DNA of 64,000 bases from contig JAFEKR010000021.1 in NCBI GenBank assembly GCA_019022495.1, positions 930,001-994,000 of the forward strand, in the 5' to 3' direction. Positions 35,534-46,630 of this stretch are shown piece after piece (position 1 is the first letter of the stretch; each line of letters begins with the position of its first letter). Under the pieces are notes generated by a model that was not told where the DNA came from, did no database searches, and saw only the letters and a list, made by a program, of their open reading frames with translations. The translations under genes and the position numbers were made by a program. The DNA is from Epichloe hybrida (taxonomy: Eukaryota > Ascomycota > Sordariomycetes > Hypocreales > Clavicipitaceae).

Positions 35534-36469
35534 TTATCTCTTTATATTTAGAACTTCTTATTTATTAGAGTAGTTCTTTTATAATATATTATTAAAGCCT
35601 TATAGAGATATAAGGGTATAGGTTAGTGTAAATAGGGGTTTTTCCTTTGTTAAGGTATTTATTATTATCTCCTGTTTTAACACCTTCTATAGTATTATTA
35701 TAGCTATTAGTCTTACTAGGAACTCTGAATTAACTAGAGGTCCTAGATAGTCTAGCTACATTTAATATTCTAATTAATTAAGGGAGGTAAATCTTATAAT
35801 ATAAGGAGAAAAGGGGTATAACTATAATTATATAATATGTTTTGGATATAAAGGATTGTGAGGTAAGGTGGTTAACTTTAAATGCGTAATAGAATGTATA
35901 ATAAAGAAAGATAAGGGGATAGCTTAGTTACTAGCATTAAACCTTTCTTTATTATTTCAGAGTCTATATAGATATAGATATTAATACTAAAGTAAGAAGA
36001 GAGCTATATTATACCTTTCTATTAGTATAACTTATTATTAAACGTAGCCCTCCTATTACATAGGGCGAGTTATTATTAGATAAGCTACCTCTTTTAATTA
36101 ACCTTGCTAATCTATGGTGTTTAAAGACTACATAGTTATGTATGAAGGTAACTACTAATTAGTGTTAGATTTATAGGGTATTAAATTTAATGTAATACAG
36201 TCGTAAGCTTAAAGAATAGTATTATTATTAATTATCTATTCTAGGCTACGTTATCTATTATTATAATTAATTAAGTTGTTTAAAAAGAGAGGTAAAAAGC
36301 TAGAAGTTATAATACATAAAGGGAAAAGGGGTTATGCGTTTATATCCCTACATTTCTTAGCTAATTAATATGCTAGGTTATAGGTCACGTGTAGGGTCCG
36401 CGCGTAGCCTAAGCTTCTGCTAGGTAATTGCGGCTGCGACGCGCGATTGATATCACCTTTGTTCCAACA
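35534..36469 (-). mobile_element. Copia-type element remnant: 5' LTR and start of interior
   Basis: Aligns with 53460-54392, the 5' (right-hand) end of the minus-strand Copia 3. It contains a 307-bp LTR (36163-36469, TGTTAG...CCAACA) and 629 bp of adjoining interior. Everything beyond 35534, including pol and the other LTR, is missing where the Copia 4 LTR begins. Confidence 0.88.
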
Positions 36470-37074
36470 AAAATAAAATAATTAATTTTATAGTAAAATT
36501 TCCTAAAAAAAGAGTAGAAAAAGAGTATAAAAAGCTAAATTTACTAGATTTAAAATAATATGGTTATTATTTAGAATTAATATAAGCTATATCAAAAAGT
36601 GGGTCCGAAAAGTGGGTCCTTGCTTGTCTGATTGGATGATTAGGGTTAGTTGTGGGTCCTTCCTAGTCTGATTGGATAGTTAGTATGTTACGTCATTTGT
36701 GACCTACTTACGAAAAATTTTCAAAAGAGAGGTTTTCCTTCACATTCTCTTTTCTTTCTTTCTTTTCTCTTTCTTTTTACTTTAGTAAATCCAAAAAAAA
36801 ACTACAAAAACCCTTACATAGCTTTACTACTTATTGTGCTTACTTTTATTTTTTTAGTCTTTTTGCTTTATAAATAACTTATAAAAACACATAAAAAACA
36901 AAAAAAACAAAAAATTAGAAAAATCAGAAAAATCCAAAAAAATCAAGGAAAATCGGAAAAAGGTCGGAAAAAATCGGAAAAAATCAACCTTTCAAATTCG
37001 AACTCTAAGAAAAATCGAAAAAATCAGCAAAAAATCAGCAAAATCAGAAAATCAGAAAAAAAACCTACTTCAAT
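36470..37074 (+). other. 5' flank and leader of the hAT transposase gene
   Basis: Sequence between the LTR remnant and the transposase start. It holds two near-repeats of GTGGGTCCTTNCTNGTCTGATTGGAT (36620-36675), further AAGTGGGTC words (36596-36620), a CT-rich run (36745-36780) and an A-rich tract with AATCAGAAAAATC repeats (36870-37060) up to the ATG. RIP signature is weak. The element's outer end is not identified. Confidence 0.5.
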
Positions 37075-37307
37075 ATGGATTTCTCTTTTTACCCCTTAGA
37101 TAATGATTCTGATGCTAGTATGCCTAGCCCTTCTAGGCCTAGCCCTTCTAGGCCTAGCTTACCTTCTAGGCCTAGCCAAGCTAGCCTAGCTTCAAAGCCT
37201 TCTCAAGCAAGTCTTTAAGGGTTATATGAGAAAACCCTTGAAAATCAACAAGATTACGAGTTTTCTTCAAAAGCATATATTTTTACCCATAATTTATTTA
37301 ATTATCA

Positions 37308-37315
37308 GTTATCTG
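37308..37315. repeat. 8-bp target duplication of nonautonomous hAT, left copy
   Basis: GTTATCTG, repeated exactly at 46631-46638 after the element's right end. Eight bases is the standard hAT target duplication. Removing the element plus one copy restores the transposase reading frame. Confidence 0.93.
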
Positions 37316-37320
37316 CAGAG

Positions 37321-37453
37321 CATGTAATGTAATGTAATGTAATGTAATGTAATGTAATATTTGGGGTTTGGATGTAATGTGTAATGTAATGTAATGTAAT
37401 GTAATGTAATGTGTAATTATTACATATTACATTACATTACATTACAAACATTA
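37321..37453. repeat. TAATG/ATGTA pentanucleotide array at hAT end
   Basis: Runs of ATGTA/TAATG in direct orientation (37321-37352 and 37375-37413), followed by the inverted ATTAC run (37417-37446). The two inverted tracts can form a hairpin. A shorter form is at 24836-24862. Confidence 0.85.
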
Positions 37454-37934
37454 CAAATGTAATGTTAGGGGAAAATAAAAGTGGGGTATATTAAGATCTT
37501 ATAATATTATATAGATTTTTCTTTATTAAGTTAATATTAGCGTTAATTTAATTACTATTTTAGTTTATTTACTATAAATTATTTAAGTTTCCTTAGTTTT
37601 AGATTATTAGTTATATATTAGGGTATAGGGTATATTATATAGGTTTAAGAGGATAATAGAAATCCTTGAATTTCTTTTTATATTATAAGATTTTAAAATA
37701 CTAATAAATCTAATTTCTAAGATTTAATATTATATTATTTAACCTAAGTGGTTATTTTACTAAATAATACCCTATATATACTTTTAAATTTAATATAAAA
37801 TAATATATTATAAGGCTAAATAATTATATTAAGGACTAATATAAAAATCTTTAAGAAGCCTATATTATTTAAAGTTAATTAATTTAAAATAGGATATAAA
37901 ATCTATTTATTTAGAATTAATAAATAAATATTAT

Positions 37935-38190
37935 TGTTGGATTCACCAAGGTCCTGCGCAGGTAATAAATCCCGTATAATTGAAGTCAATGATAGTTAGC
38001 TAGCTAGCTAGGAAAGAGAGAGAAGAGAGGGAAAGTCTAGATGCTAGGAAAGTAAGCGAAATCCGTATGTAAGGCAAAAGAGAGGGTAGCGAATTAATAC
38101 AGCTAATTATATCGCGTGCATCGCGCTAGACCTATAATTAGTCTAGTCTTTAGCCACAATTAAACTAATAAAGATCCAAAGGAATTAACA
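37935..38190 (-). repeat. 3' LTR of Copia 2 (left copy)
   Basis: 256 bp; TGTTGGATTCACC at the left, GGAATTAACA at the right. It contains GAAAGAGAGAGAAGAGAGGG, shared with the right copy. Confidence 0.94.
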
Positions 38191-41100
38191 CTAGTAGTCT
38201 CTCTTTTTCCTTTGTGGCTAAAGAGCTCAAAAACGCAATAAAAATTAGATTAAAGAAAAGTGTACACTAGTAAATCCCTTAATAGGAATCCGCTACTCTA
38301 ATTAGCCATTGTAGCATTAGTTAATTAAATTAATCCGTTATTCCTTACCTAAGCTCCTATCTCCTAATATCGCAGGTCTCTTTACCTATCCTTTAACATA
38401 AATTGTTAATTTATTTAAATTAATTAAAGAGGAAAGTAATGAATTTAGTAATGCTTTTATTATTACATCCGCTAGATTATTATTGCCATTAATTCATCTA
38501 ACTTCGTAGATCTTATGCCTTTTATATAATTAATGAAGGGCTATAATATTAATTATTAGTCTTTTCTCCTTTATGGTTTCTAGCTTTACAAGGTATTTAT
38601 ATAACAAAAAAGAGTTAGTATAAAGAATTGTAGGAATTTAAGGCATCTTTAATTAATCCGTAATCTAATATAAAGTCATGGAAATTACGTAGGTAATGTC
38701 TACGCCTTAAACTATGCTATATAACTTAGAGGCAAGCGCGCTATAAGTAACTCTCTTACTCTTTATTAAGCTATACGTAATAATATTACCTTTTATAATG
38801 AAGGTATTGTTATCTTGCATTATCTCGTTGCCAATCATAATTACGTATCTAATCTATAAGCTCAGATCCTTGTTATTAGCAAGTAATCTATTTACGAACA
38901 TAAAGAGCTTTGCCTCTTTAAGAACTAAAGGGATATATCGTAGTCCGCGTTATTAATTCTTAATCTACTACTTAAGGTGTTTATTAAAGTATATAATATC
39001 TTTAGTAAAGGGTTCTTAGTGTTAAGCTATAATTAATAGGTCATAAGAAGCTTCTAGTTAACACATAGTTATAATATAACTTCCTTAGGCTTATTATTTT
39101 ATATAATCTTACTTTACTATTAAGGATTAAGGATTAACTTCCTTAATCTTTTAACTTTAGCCCTTCTAGGTTAAGATTAATGAATTATTAGTATTTTAGG
39201 TTAAGATATAACCGTTAAAGATAAGGGGATTCTTAGCGGTTAATTATTGCTTTTCTTTAGCTATGAAATTAGCCTTCTAGAGCTCTTTCTCTTCTTTTTA
39301 GAAGAAGTTATTATTACTTAGGCCTAATATATCGTTGGTTTGCATTCTAACGATGCTAAAGAGATTCTTATTATTTAGGGCTATGATTAACAAGTAGGGA
39401 TTGTAAGTTAAGGTTATTATATTAAGGTTATCCCTATAGTAATAGAAGTACGTTGCCTACTAGTAGGTTCTAGCCTCTGTAATCCCGTAAAGAGGTCTAA
39501 TTAATTCAATTATAGTCCCTTCTAAAAAGAGATATATAATTTGCTTTAGCAATCTCATAATAATTAGCCTTGTTAGCACCATGTGCAATTGAGTGTAGGC
39601 TTGTGTGATATCGTGAATCCAAAGGTAAATGCCTCTTCTTCTTAATAACAGAGTAATAGCTATGATTAGTTATTAGCTCGCACGTTATATTATTAGCGAT
39701 TGCGTTAGGATAAATTCCTTTCCTTTATTATTATAGCCTTATATAATAAGACAAGATTTCTTATATAGTAAGTCCGTTCCTTTGCCTTTAATCTCTTTAA
39801 CTATACGAGAATTGAAGATTCTATGACCTCTGTGCTTTGCTAGGTTAAACTTAACGAATTTAAATATATTATAAGCTTATAAAGCGTTAATCTTAGCTTA
39901 ATTAGACTACTTAAAGGGTTTTCCTAGGGTTATAATCCTTCCTTCTTAGTAAAGCTAAAGGGCAAGGTTTTAATTAGCCTCTTCCTTTACTATAAGGAAT
40001 GCTATACTTAGTATCCCTTTAGTTATAATCTCTTAAATAAAGGCCTCCTCTTAATCTTTATTTATAAGTACATAGAGCTAAACTAGGCTAATGTCTTTCT
40101 TAGGGCTATAAGGTCTTCTTTTCCTTACTTTTATTCCTTTAAGGCATAGTAATAAGTCTTTAACTTAATAGCTTCCCCTTAGGGCCTTTTAGGCTTTATA
40201 AGCCTCTTTATTAGACTTTCTTGCACTTATGAATTATACTATAAGGGCCTTTCTTAGTCTCCCTTGCTTTCTCTTAGCTAGTATCTATAGCTCTTTACTA
40301 TCTTCTATTAGAGAATCTCTTTTATTAGTAGTAATTAGTTATATAGCTCCTTCTTCCTCTATGTTACTTAGCTATTACTCTAGCGGATTATAAGGCTTTA
40401 TCTCCTACTACTCTAGCCCCTTTATAGTACATAGGTCTTTATAATAAGGCTTTACTACTATAAAGCAAAACTTTGCTAGGCTATAGGGCATATTAATAGT
40501 ATAAGTCTCTCTATTAGTAATAAGCAGCTTATATAAGCTATACTAGCCGCCTTTCTCTCTTTACACGTGCATATTAGCCTATAGGGGTAGCTAATGTATA
40601 GGCACTATATTAGGGCTATTCTAGGCTTTAAGGGCATTATAGACTTGCTATAAAGCTAGATAATAGTAGACTTTATTAGTAGCTTTATAAATTACTTTAG
40701 CATATTAAATAATAGAGACACTTAGTAGTAACTTATCTATTATCCGCGGATAGCCTCTAAAGACTAGTAGGGTTAGGATAATACTATTTAGGCCTATAGA
40801 GTTATTAATAGCTTTAATAGCTATTTAAAGATATTATTCTAGCATAAGTTCCGTTCTAATTAAGTCTATAATAATGTTATAAGCTTAGTGTAAAGGTCTG
40901 TAATATCTCTTAACCTTTCTAATGCTATTATAGGCTTTAATTAGTATCTTATTAGTCTTAATTAACATTAGTTAAGCATAGTATTTAAACTTAGCGAAAG
41001 CAAAGTTATTACTAGCGTTATGTATAATCCATTCTAGAGGTCTAAGATAAGTATTAATCTAACATTCGCGGATTATATCCTAGATGTCTAAAGCCTTCTG

Positions 41101-44100
41101 CTTCTTTAGATTAAGGAATTAGGCTGCTTAAAAAAAGGTTACTAAATTAATAATATAAAGCACTAGTTAGCTATCGATTTGCATAATATTAACGATAATC
41201 TCGTAGTTAAATTTGTGATTATCCTTGATTGTGAATTTGAATTAGCTAGGGGCCTTTCCATGTATCTAGCAATAGTAGTAGACTTTGGTTAATTCCTTAA
41301 TTACCTAGTATTTAACTTTATAACTAGCTTAGTGAAGGATCTTTATGAGTTATTAAACAGAAGGGTAACTAAGTTAATAATGTAATTAATAGATATCTCC
41401 TTCTAAAAGGTAAAAGGCAACTGTTTCTCTTACTTCTAGTAACTACTAAGAATAACCCTATTGTCACATAATAGGTATAGTCTTATTGCCTTAGATAAGT
41501 ACGTTAGCAAGGTTATTAATCTTAACTTATATTTTATTTATATTAGTGATTAAGAAGAGAAAGGGGGTAGCTATGTTAAGGATATAGAATTTAAGCTCTC
41601 TAAGTTCCGTGGGCATATGAAGGATTCCTCTTGTAACTACTAATCTAGCGCTAAATGTAATAATTTAGGGTTTATAGGGGGTTACTTTTAATAAAGGCAT
41701 TAATCTTAACAAAGCCTTTACTTATATCTCTCCTATAGTTAACTTTCCTATAGCGCTAGTATTAGGTATAATCCCTCTAAAGACCTCTTTAGAATAGCGT
41801 TCTTTAGAGATATAGTAAATTAAGCCTTTATTATACTCTTATAGCTTATAAAGCTCCTACCTAAGGAATACGTGTTAGAAGGCTTAATTATTTAGGGTTA
41901 TGAAAATATTAATATTAGTAGCATTATAGTTAGTTTATAATCTAAAGTAAAAGAATTATGTAATACTTAGGTGTGCTATTAATAGTAGCTCCTCTACATT
42001 ATTATTATTATCTTTAGCTTTTATATAGGCTAAAAGATGTAATTCCTAATTCTAACCTAAGCCTTTATTAGGCTTATTATTATCCTACCCTTTATAGGAG
42101 GTAAGGAATACCTAGAATCTCTTCTTTAAAGGGGGTGTATAATATATTTTACTAGCCTACTAGTAATCCTTTTCCTTTTAATATTCCTTAGCGAAGTAAT
42201 TAGAGAACTAGCAGCCGCTCTTGCTATATATAAAGCAGCGTTTAGTGCTTAGCCTAGGGCTCTATTTATAATAACTTCCTCTACTATAGGGGGATAATTA
42301 CTATCTATACTAATAATTAGTAAACATAGCCTCTAGAGGGTCTCCTTATTAGTACTAAAGGTATTAGGAGAACTTCTTATTTAATTCCATAATAGTAATT
42401 ACCTTATAGAGGTCTCTAGCAAGACTCTCAAAGCCTGTGGAGTATATATATTTTACTATCTAATATTTAGGCACACTAGCTATAGTGTTTAAGGCTTACT
42501 TATAGAGTTTAGTATTTACTATCTTAGCAAGGTACAGGCCTTTATAAATCTTCTTAAGGGTTAATAATATAATCTTAAGGCACTTAAGCTTACTCTTATT
42601 AGGGTTCTTCTTAATTATGCTCTTTAGCGTTATATTACTTTACTTATAGTAATAAAATTACTAGTTACTTTCTGTCTTAAAGCGCTAATAAATATAAGTA
42701 ATTATCTCTTTATAGGAATAGTTATTCCTAAAGAGGTAATTAAGGTAGTATTACCTATTAATATAATAGGGAAAGCCTTCTAATAATACGTTTAAGGAAG
42801 GTTAATTCTATTATACTTATTTTTAAAAAGCGTAATCTTTAGCGTTAAGAAGTTATATAGCTTTTCACTATAGTAGTCACTATCCTTATATATTTTTATA
42901 AGCTCTGAGATCTTCTTTGTGATCTAATCTTTAGAGGGGAATTACTATAAAGGCATAATTTATTATAGATAATAGTCTACTAGTCGTTCTTAATAATAAT
43001 TATCTGGATGGAGCTATTAATATAATAGGGATTATTATAGGGTTTCTTGTGAGGGTTTAAGCAATCTCTAGGGTTAGGGAAGGTTAATTTCTAAGGTAGG
43101 TTATTAGGGCTATTAATATTAAGGCTCTAGGGGTTTAGAAGGTTATAGTCTCTCTTGTAATCTCTCCTATAACTAAAGAGGCATTAAAGTTTAATAAAGC
43201 ACTTCTTTAAGGGATACTAGGATTAAATATCCTAGGCCTTGCTTAATAAGAACGCTATAATCTTGTAAAGAATTACGTAATTCTCTAATAACTTCCTTTA
43301 TAGCCCTTTTAAAGGTGTCTTTAGACTAGCCTTTAAAGTCTTCTTAGAATGATTCCTATAGGTTATTATCTCTCTAGCCTTAATGCTTACTAAGGTTAAT
43401 AAATCTTACAATCTAGTTATTAAGCTTAAGCTACGTAGTAGTCTCTAGATCTAGCTTAACGAATTCTTTCTAATTACTAGAGAAGTTATAAGTAAGCTAT
43501 TAAAGGCATAAGGGTAACTTATACTCTTAGGGTCTTTTAGGGGTAATAGTTAAGGCCTTACTATCACTAGTAGCCTTTGCTCTTATAGAAGGTTTAAATT
43601 CCTTTGCTATTTTTAACTATAAAAGAAATGTTACTAATTTATTATTTTTACTACTAATTAAGCTCCTATATTTGCCTGTTACTATTATAAGGTTCTTCTT
43701 TTGCATTTCAGGAGCATTATTACTCTAATAAAATTAGAAAATCACGAAAATAAGAAAAACAGAAGAAAAAGTAGTAGAAGTAGTAAAAGTAGTAATAAGA
43801 ATAAATTAATAGAGATAAAGAAAGTAATATAAGTTCTAAAAGTAACTAGAAAATAATAGGAAAAGTAATAAGGGAATAATAGGAATTACTACTTCCTATT
43901 TTTTATAAAAAGGAGGGAAGGAGGTAATCTCTCTCTCTTGCTAATAAGCATAGGGCAAATAGCACTAAGAGTAAAGGGGGCAAAAAGTAAGTAGGAAATA
44001 CTTATAGGGAGAGATTAAAGGTCTGTTAGAAGGTAATGTGTTAAAGGGAATTTATAGGTAAGTTAGCTAGCTTAGCTAAGGTTATTTAACATTAGGTTTA

Positions 44101-44425
44101 AAATAAATGCCTTGTAGTAATAGATTCGGTTGTTTGGTTAGTTTTCTTGTGATAGATAATAGAATTAACAATTAATAATAATATCCTAGATAGATATAAT
44201 AAAGTTATATCCCTAAGCCTAAGGGTTAATAAATTAATTCCTTAGAAGCCTAACAAGCCTGTAACTAGGATTCTAGTCTCTTCCTTTAGCATACTTATGT
44301 AGTTATACCTCTCTACTATAATGACTATTACAGCATAATAAGGGATAGTAGTAATAGTGTCTATAGAAATATCTCTTCTTATAATACCTAGCTTATCTAT
44401 AGTTATAAAGTTAACTACTAATTAG

Positions 44426-44681
44426 TATTAGATTCACTAAGGTCCTACGCAGGTAATAAATCCTATATAATTAAAGTTAATGATAGTTAGCTAGCTAGCT
44501 AGGAAAGAGAGAGAAGAGAGGGAAAGTCTAGATGCTAGGAAAGTAAGCGAAATTCGTATATAAGGTAAAAGAGGGGGTAGTGAATTAATGTAGCTAATCA
44601 TATTGCGTGTATCGCGCCGGACCCACAATTAGTCTAGTCTTTGGCCACGATTGAACCGATGAAGATCCAAAGGAATTAACA
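44426..44681 (-). repeat. 5' LTR of Copia 2 (right copy)
   Basis: 256 bp; TATTAGATTCACT at the left, GGAATTAACA at the right, followed by ATTAT. The left terminus is changed from TGTTGG by two G-to-A changes. Confidence 0.94.
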
Positions 44682-44859
44682 ATTATACTTTTAAAAAATA
44701 AAAGTTTATTTCTTTTTAGTAAAGGTAATTAAAAAGCTAGTAAGTTATTTAGGTTTATAAGAATTTAAAGCTATAAAATAATAATATAGTGTATTTAAGG
44801 TATAAATAAAAATTAAGTATAAAAATAAGGTTTATTTATAATATAATTAACTTTTTTAT

Positions 44860-46360
44860 AGCTTATTTACCTAGTTATATATAATTTTCTTTTAAAAAAG
44901 AGGTATTTTCTAAAGTAAGTTTAAAAGTAAGTATTACTAAATAGTATAACTTATTTATAGCTTATTTGCTTAGATATTTATAATTTTTTTAAAAAGAAAG
45001 TATATATAAAAGTGGGTCTAAAGTGGGTTTTACTAATAATAGTATTAACTTCTTTATAGCTTATTTACTTAGATATTTTGTCGGGGCAAAACAACCACCC
45101 CAAAACAACGGAAAAGAGGGATCTGACGATAACGATAATGCCGATGAAGATGACGAAATTGACGAAATTGACGGTATTGACGAATTCAACGATATCAGAA
45201 ATTGAACCTAGATATCGGGATCTAGGTCTGCGATATTTGCGATCCATCGCGAGGATCGAAGCTAGGAAAAGCTGCCTAGCTAGGCAGCTAGATAATCTCA
45301 AATAATCTCAAATAAGCTCATATTCATCTCAGGAAAACACAGGTAAAATCTCGATTTAAACAATCCAAGCCAAAGGCAACGAAGGGAGAGTTGATTTTCT
45401 ATCAAAAGGGAGGGAATCTAAGGCTTTTATCTAGCTAGGGGGTCAGGGGCTAGGCCGGATCCAATGTGGTTGAATTGATCCGACAATCCGATAGATCCGA
45501 GGTCGAAGGGGCTAGAGGTCTCGAGGGATCCGATAGATCCGAGGTCCAAGGGGCTAGAGGTCTTGTGAGAGAGGTCTCTAGGGGTCATATTCCTAGCCAC
45601 ACAATATATATGATTTTCTATTAAAAAGATAGTATACTTAAAAGTGGATTTAAAGTGGGTCTTACTAATTATAGTATAAACTTCTTAATAGCTTATTTGC
45701 TAAGATATTTATGATTTTCTCTTAAAAAGATAGTATACTTAAAAGTGGGTCTAAAGTGGGTCTTACTAATAATAGTATTAACTTCTTTATAGCTTATTTG
45801 CTTAGATATATATGATTTTTTATTAAAAAGAAAGTATACTTAAAAGTGGATCTAAAGTAGGTCTTACTAATTATAGTATTAACTTCTTAATAGCTTATTT
45901 GCTAAGATATTTATGATTTTCTCTTAAAAAGAAGGTGTATATAAAAGTGGGTCTAAAGTAGGTCTTACTAATAATAATATTAACTTCTTTATAGCTTATT
46001 TGCTTAGATATATATGATTTTTTATTAAAAAGAAAGTATACTTAAAAGTGGATCTAAAGTAGGTCTTACTAATTATAGTATTAACTTCTTAATAGCTTAT
46101 TTGCTAAGATATTTATGATTTTCTCTTAAAAAGAAGGTGTATATAAAAGTGGGTCTAAAGTAGGTCTTACTAATAATAATATTAACTTCTTTATAGCTTA
46201 TTTGCTTAGATATATATGATTTTTTATTAAAAAGAAAGTATACTTAAAAGTAGGTTTAAAGTAAACCTTATGAATTATAGTACTTACTTCTTTATAGCTT
46301 ATTTACTTAAATATATATAATTTTCTATTAAAATAAGTATACTTAAAAGTAAGTTTTTAA
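44860..46360. repeat. ~101-bp minisatellite with a 202-bp higher-order period
   Basis: About ten repeats of a unit AAAGTGGGTCTAAAGTGGGTC... TTAACTTCTTTATAGCTTATTTGCTTAGATAT... GATTTT. The AAAGTGG word recurs at 45641, 45742, 45843, 45944, 46045 and 46146, i.e. every 101 bp. Neighbouring units alternate between AATTATAG/GCTAAGATATTTATG and AATAATAG/GCTTAGATATATATG types, giving a 202-bp dimer. The array decays at both ends and is split by the insert at 45079. Confidence 0.9.
45079..45603. mobile_element. GC-rich ~525-bp insert without RIP signature, unclassified
   Basis: It interrupts the minisatellite. Composition is unlike the surroundings, with many CpG, CA and TG. It starts TGTCGGGGCAAAACAACC and ends CCTAGCCACACA, so TG...CA ends suggest a solo LTR. 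The ends also resemble a weak inverted repeat (TTGTCGGGGC / TTGTGTGGCT). No clear target duplication is seen (ATAT at most). It contains GACGAAATT repeats (45157-45182) and a ~41-bp tandem duplication (GATCCGATAGATCCGAGGTC, 45488-45580). Open frames inside (45023..45305) only reflect these repeats. Confidence 0.6.
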
Positions 46361-46571
46361 TATTTTTCTAAGAAATAAGCTTAAAAAGTAAGTTTTATTA
46401 GTTTTATAAGTTATAATTAAGATGAGTATAGTAATTTAACCTTAATCTATATTTTAAGAAACCTAATATATACTTTTCTAATTATTTAAGTTATTTCTTA
46501 CTATTAATTTCTAATTACTTTACCTAAATATTAAAAAATAAAAAATAATTACATTTAATTACAAATAATTA

Positions 46572-46630
46572 CATGTAATGTAATGTAATGTGTGAAAGGG
46601 GGGTGTAATGTAATGTAATGTGATGCTCTG
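46572..46630. repeat. right terminal TAATG repeats and inverted end of nonautonomous hAT
   Basis: ATGTAATGTAATGTAATGTG, then GAAAGGGGGGTG, then another TAATG run and GATGCTCTG, the reverse complement of the left terminus CAGAGCAT. Confidence 0.88.

Larger units (their letters stand above)
37935..44681 (-). mobile_element. Copia LTR retrotransposon 2, minus strand
   Basis: LTRs 37935-38190 and 44426-44681, both 256 bp, TGTTGG (TATTAG in the right copy) ... TTAACA, with target duplication ATTAT at 37930-37934 and 44682-44686. Total 6,747 bp. Coding is on the minus strand: reading leftward from 44425 come gag, integrase, then RT with IFNSRIVKEIKGKG (~39790) and RNase H ending near 38460 with KIYEVR.IN. 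The interior just inside the right LTR reads CTAATTAGTAGTTAA, the start shared with Copia 1 and 3. RIP stops are frequent, so it is inactive. Confidence 0.93.
37316..46630. mobile_element. nonautonomous hAT element with nested Copia and minisatellite
   Basis: Left end CAGAGCATGTAATG, right end GATGCTCTG (inverted CAGAGCAT), flanked by the GTTATCTG duplication. Both ends carry runs of TAATG/ATGTA (37321-37453 and 46572-46621). Without the Copia at 37935-44681 and the GC-rich insert it is about 2.0 kb. No transposase frame of its own is seen. The interior is TA-rich and includes the 101-bp minisatellite. It interrupts the N-terminal coding exon of a hAT transposase that could be from a related element. 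Confidence 0.9.

Noticed and set aside
45023..45305. Acidic D/E-rich open frames overlapping on both strands
   Set aside because: Produced by a GACGAAATT-type repeat in the GC-rich insert; overlapping frames on both strands are open for the same reason.
45641..46250. Regularly spaced repeats that might suggest a CRISPR array
   Set aside because: The whole 101-bp unit is repeated without unique spacers, in a eukaryotic genome; it is a minisatellite.
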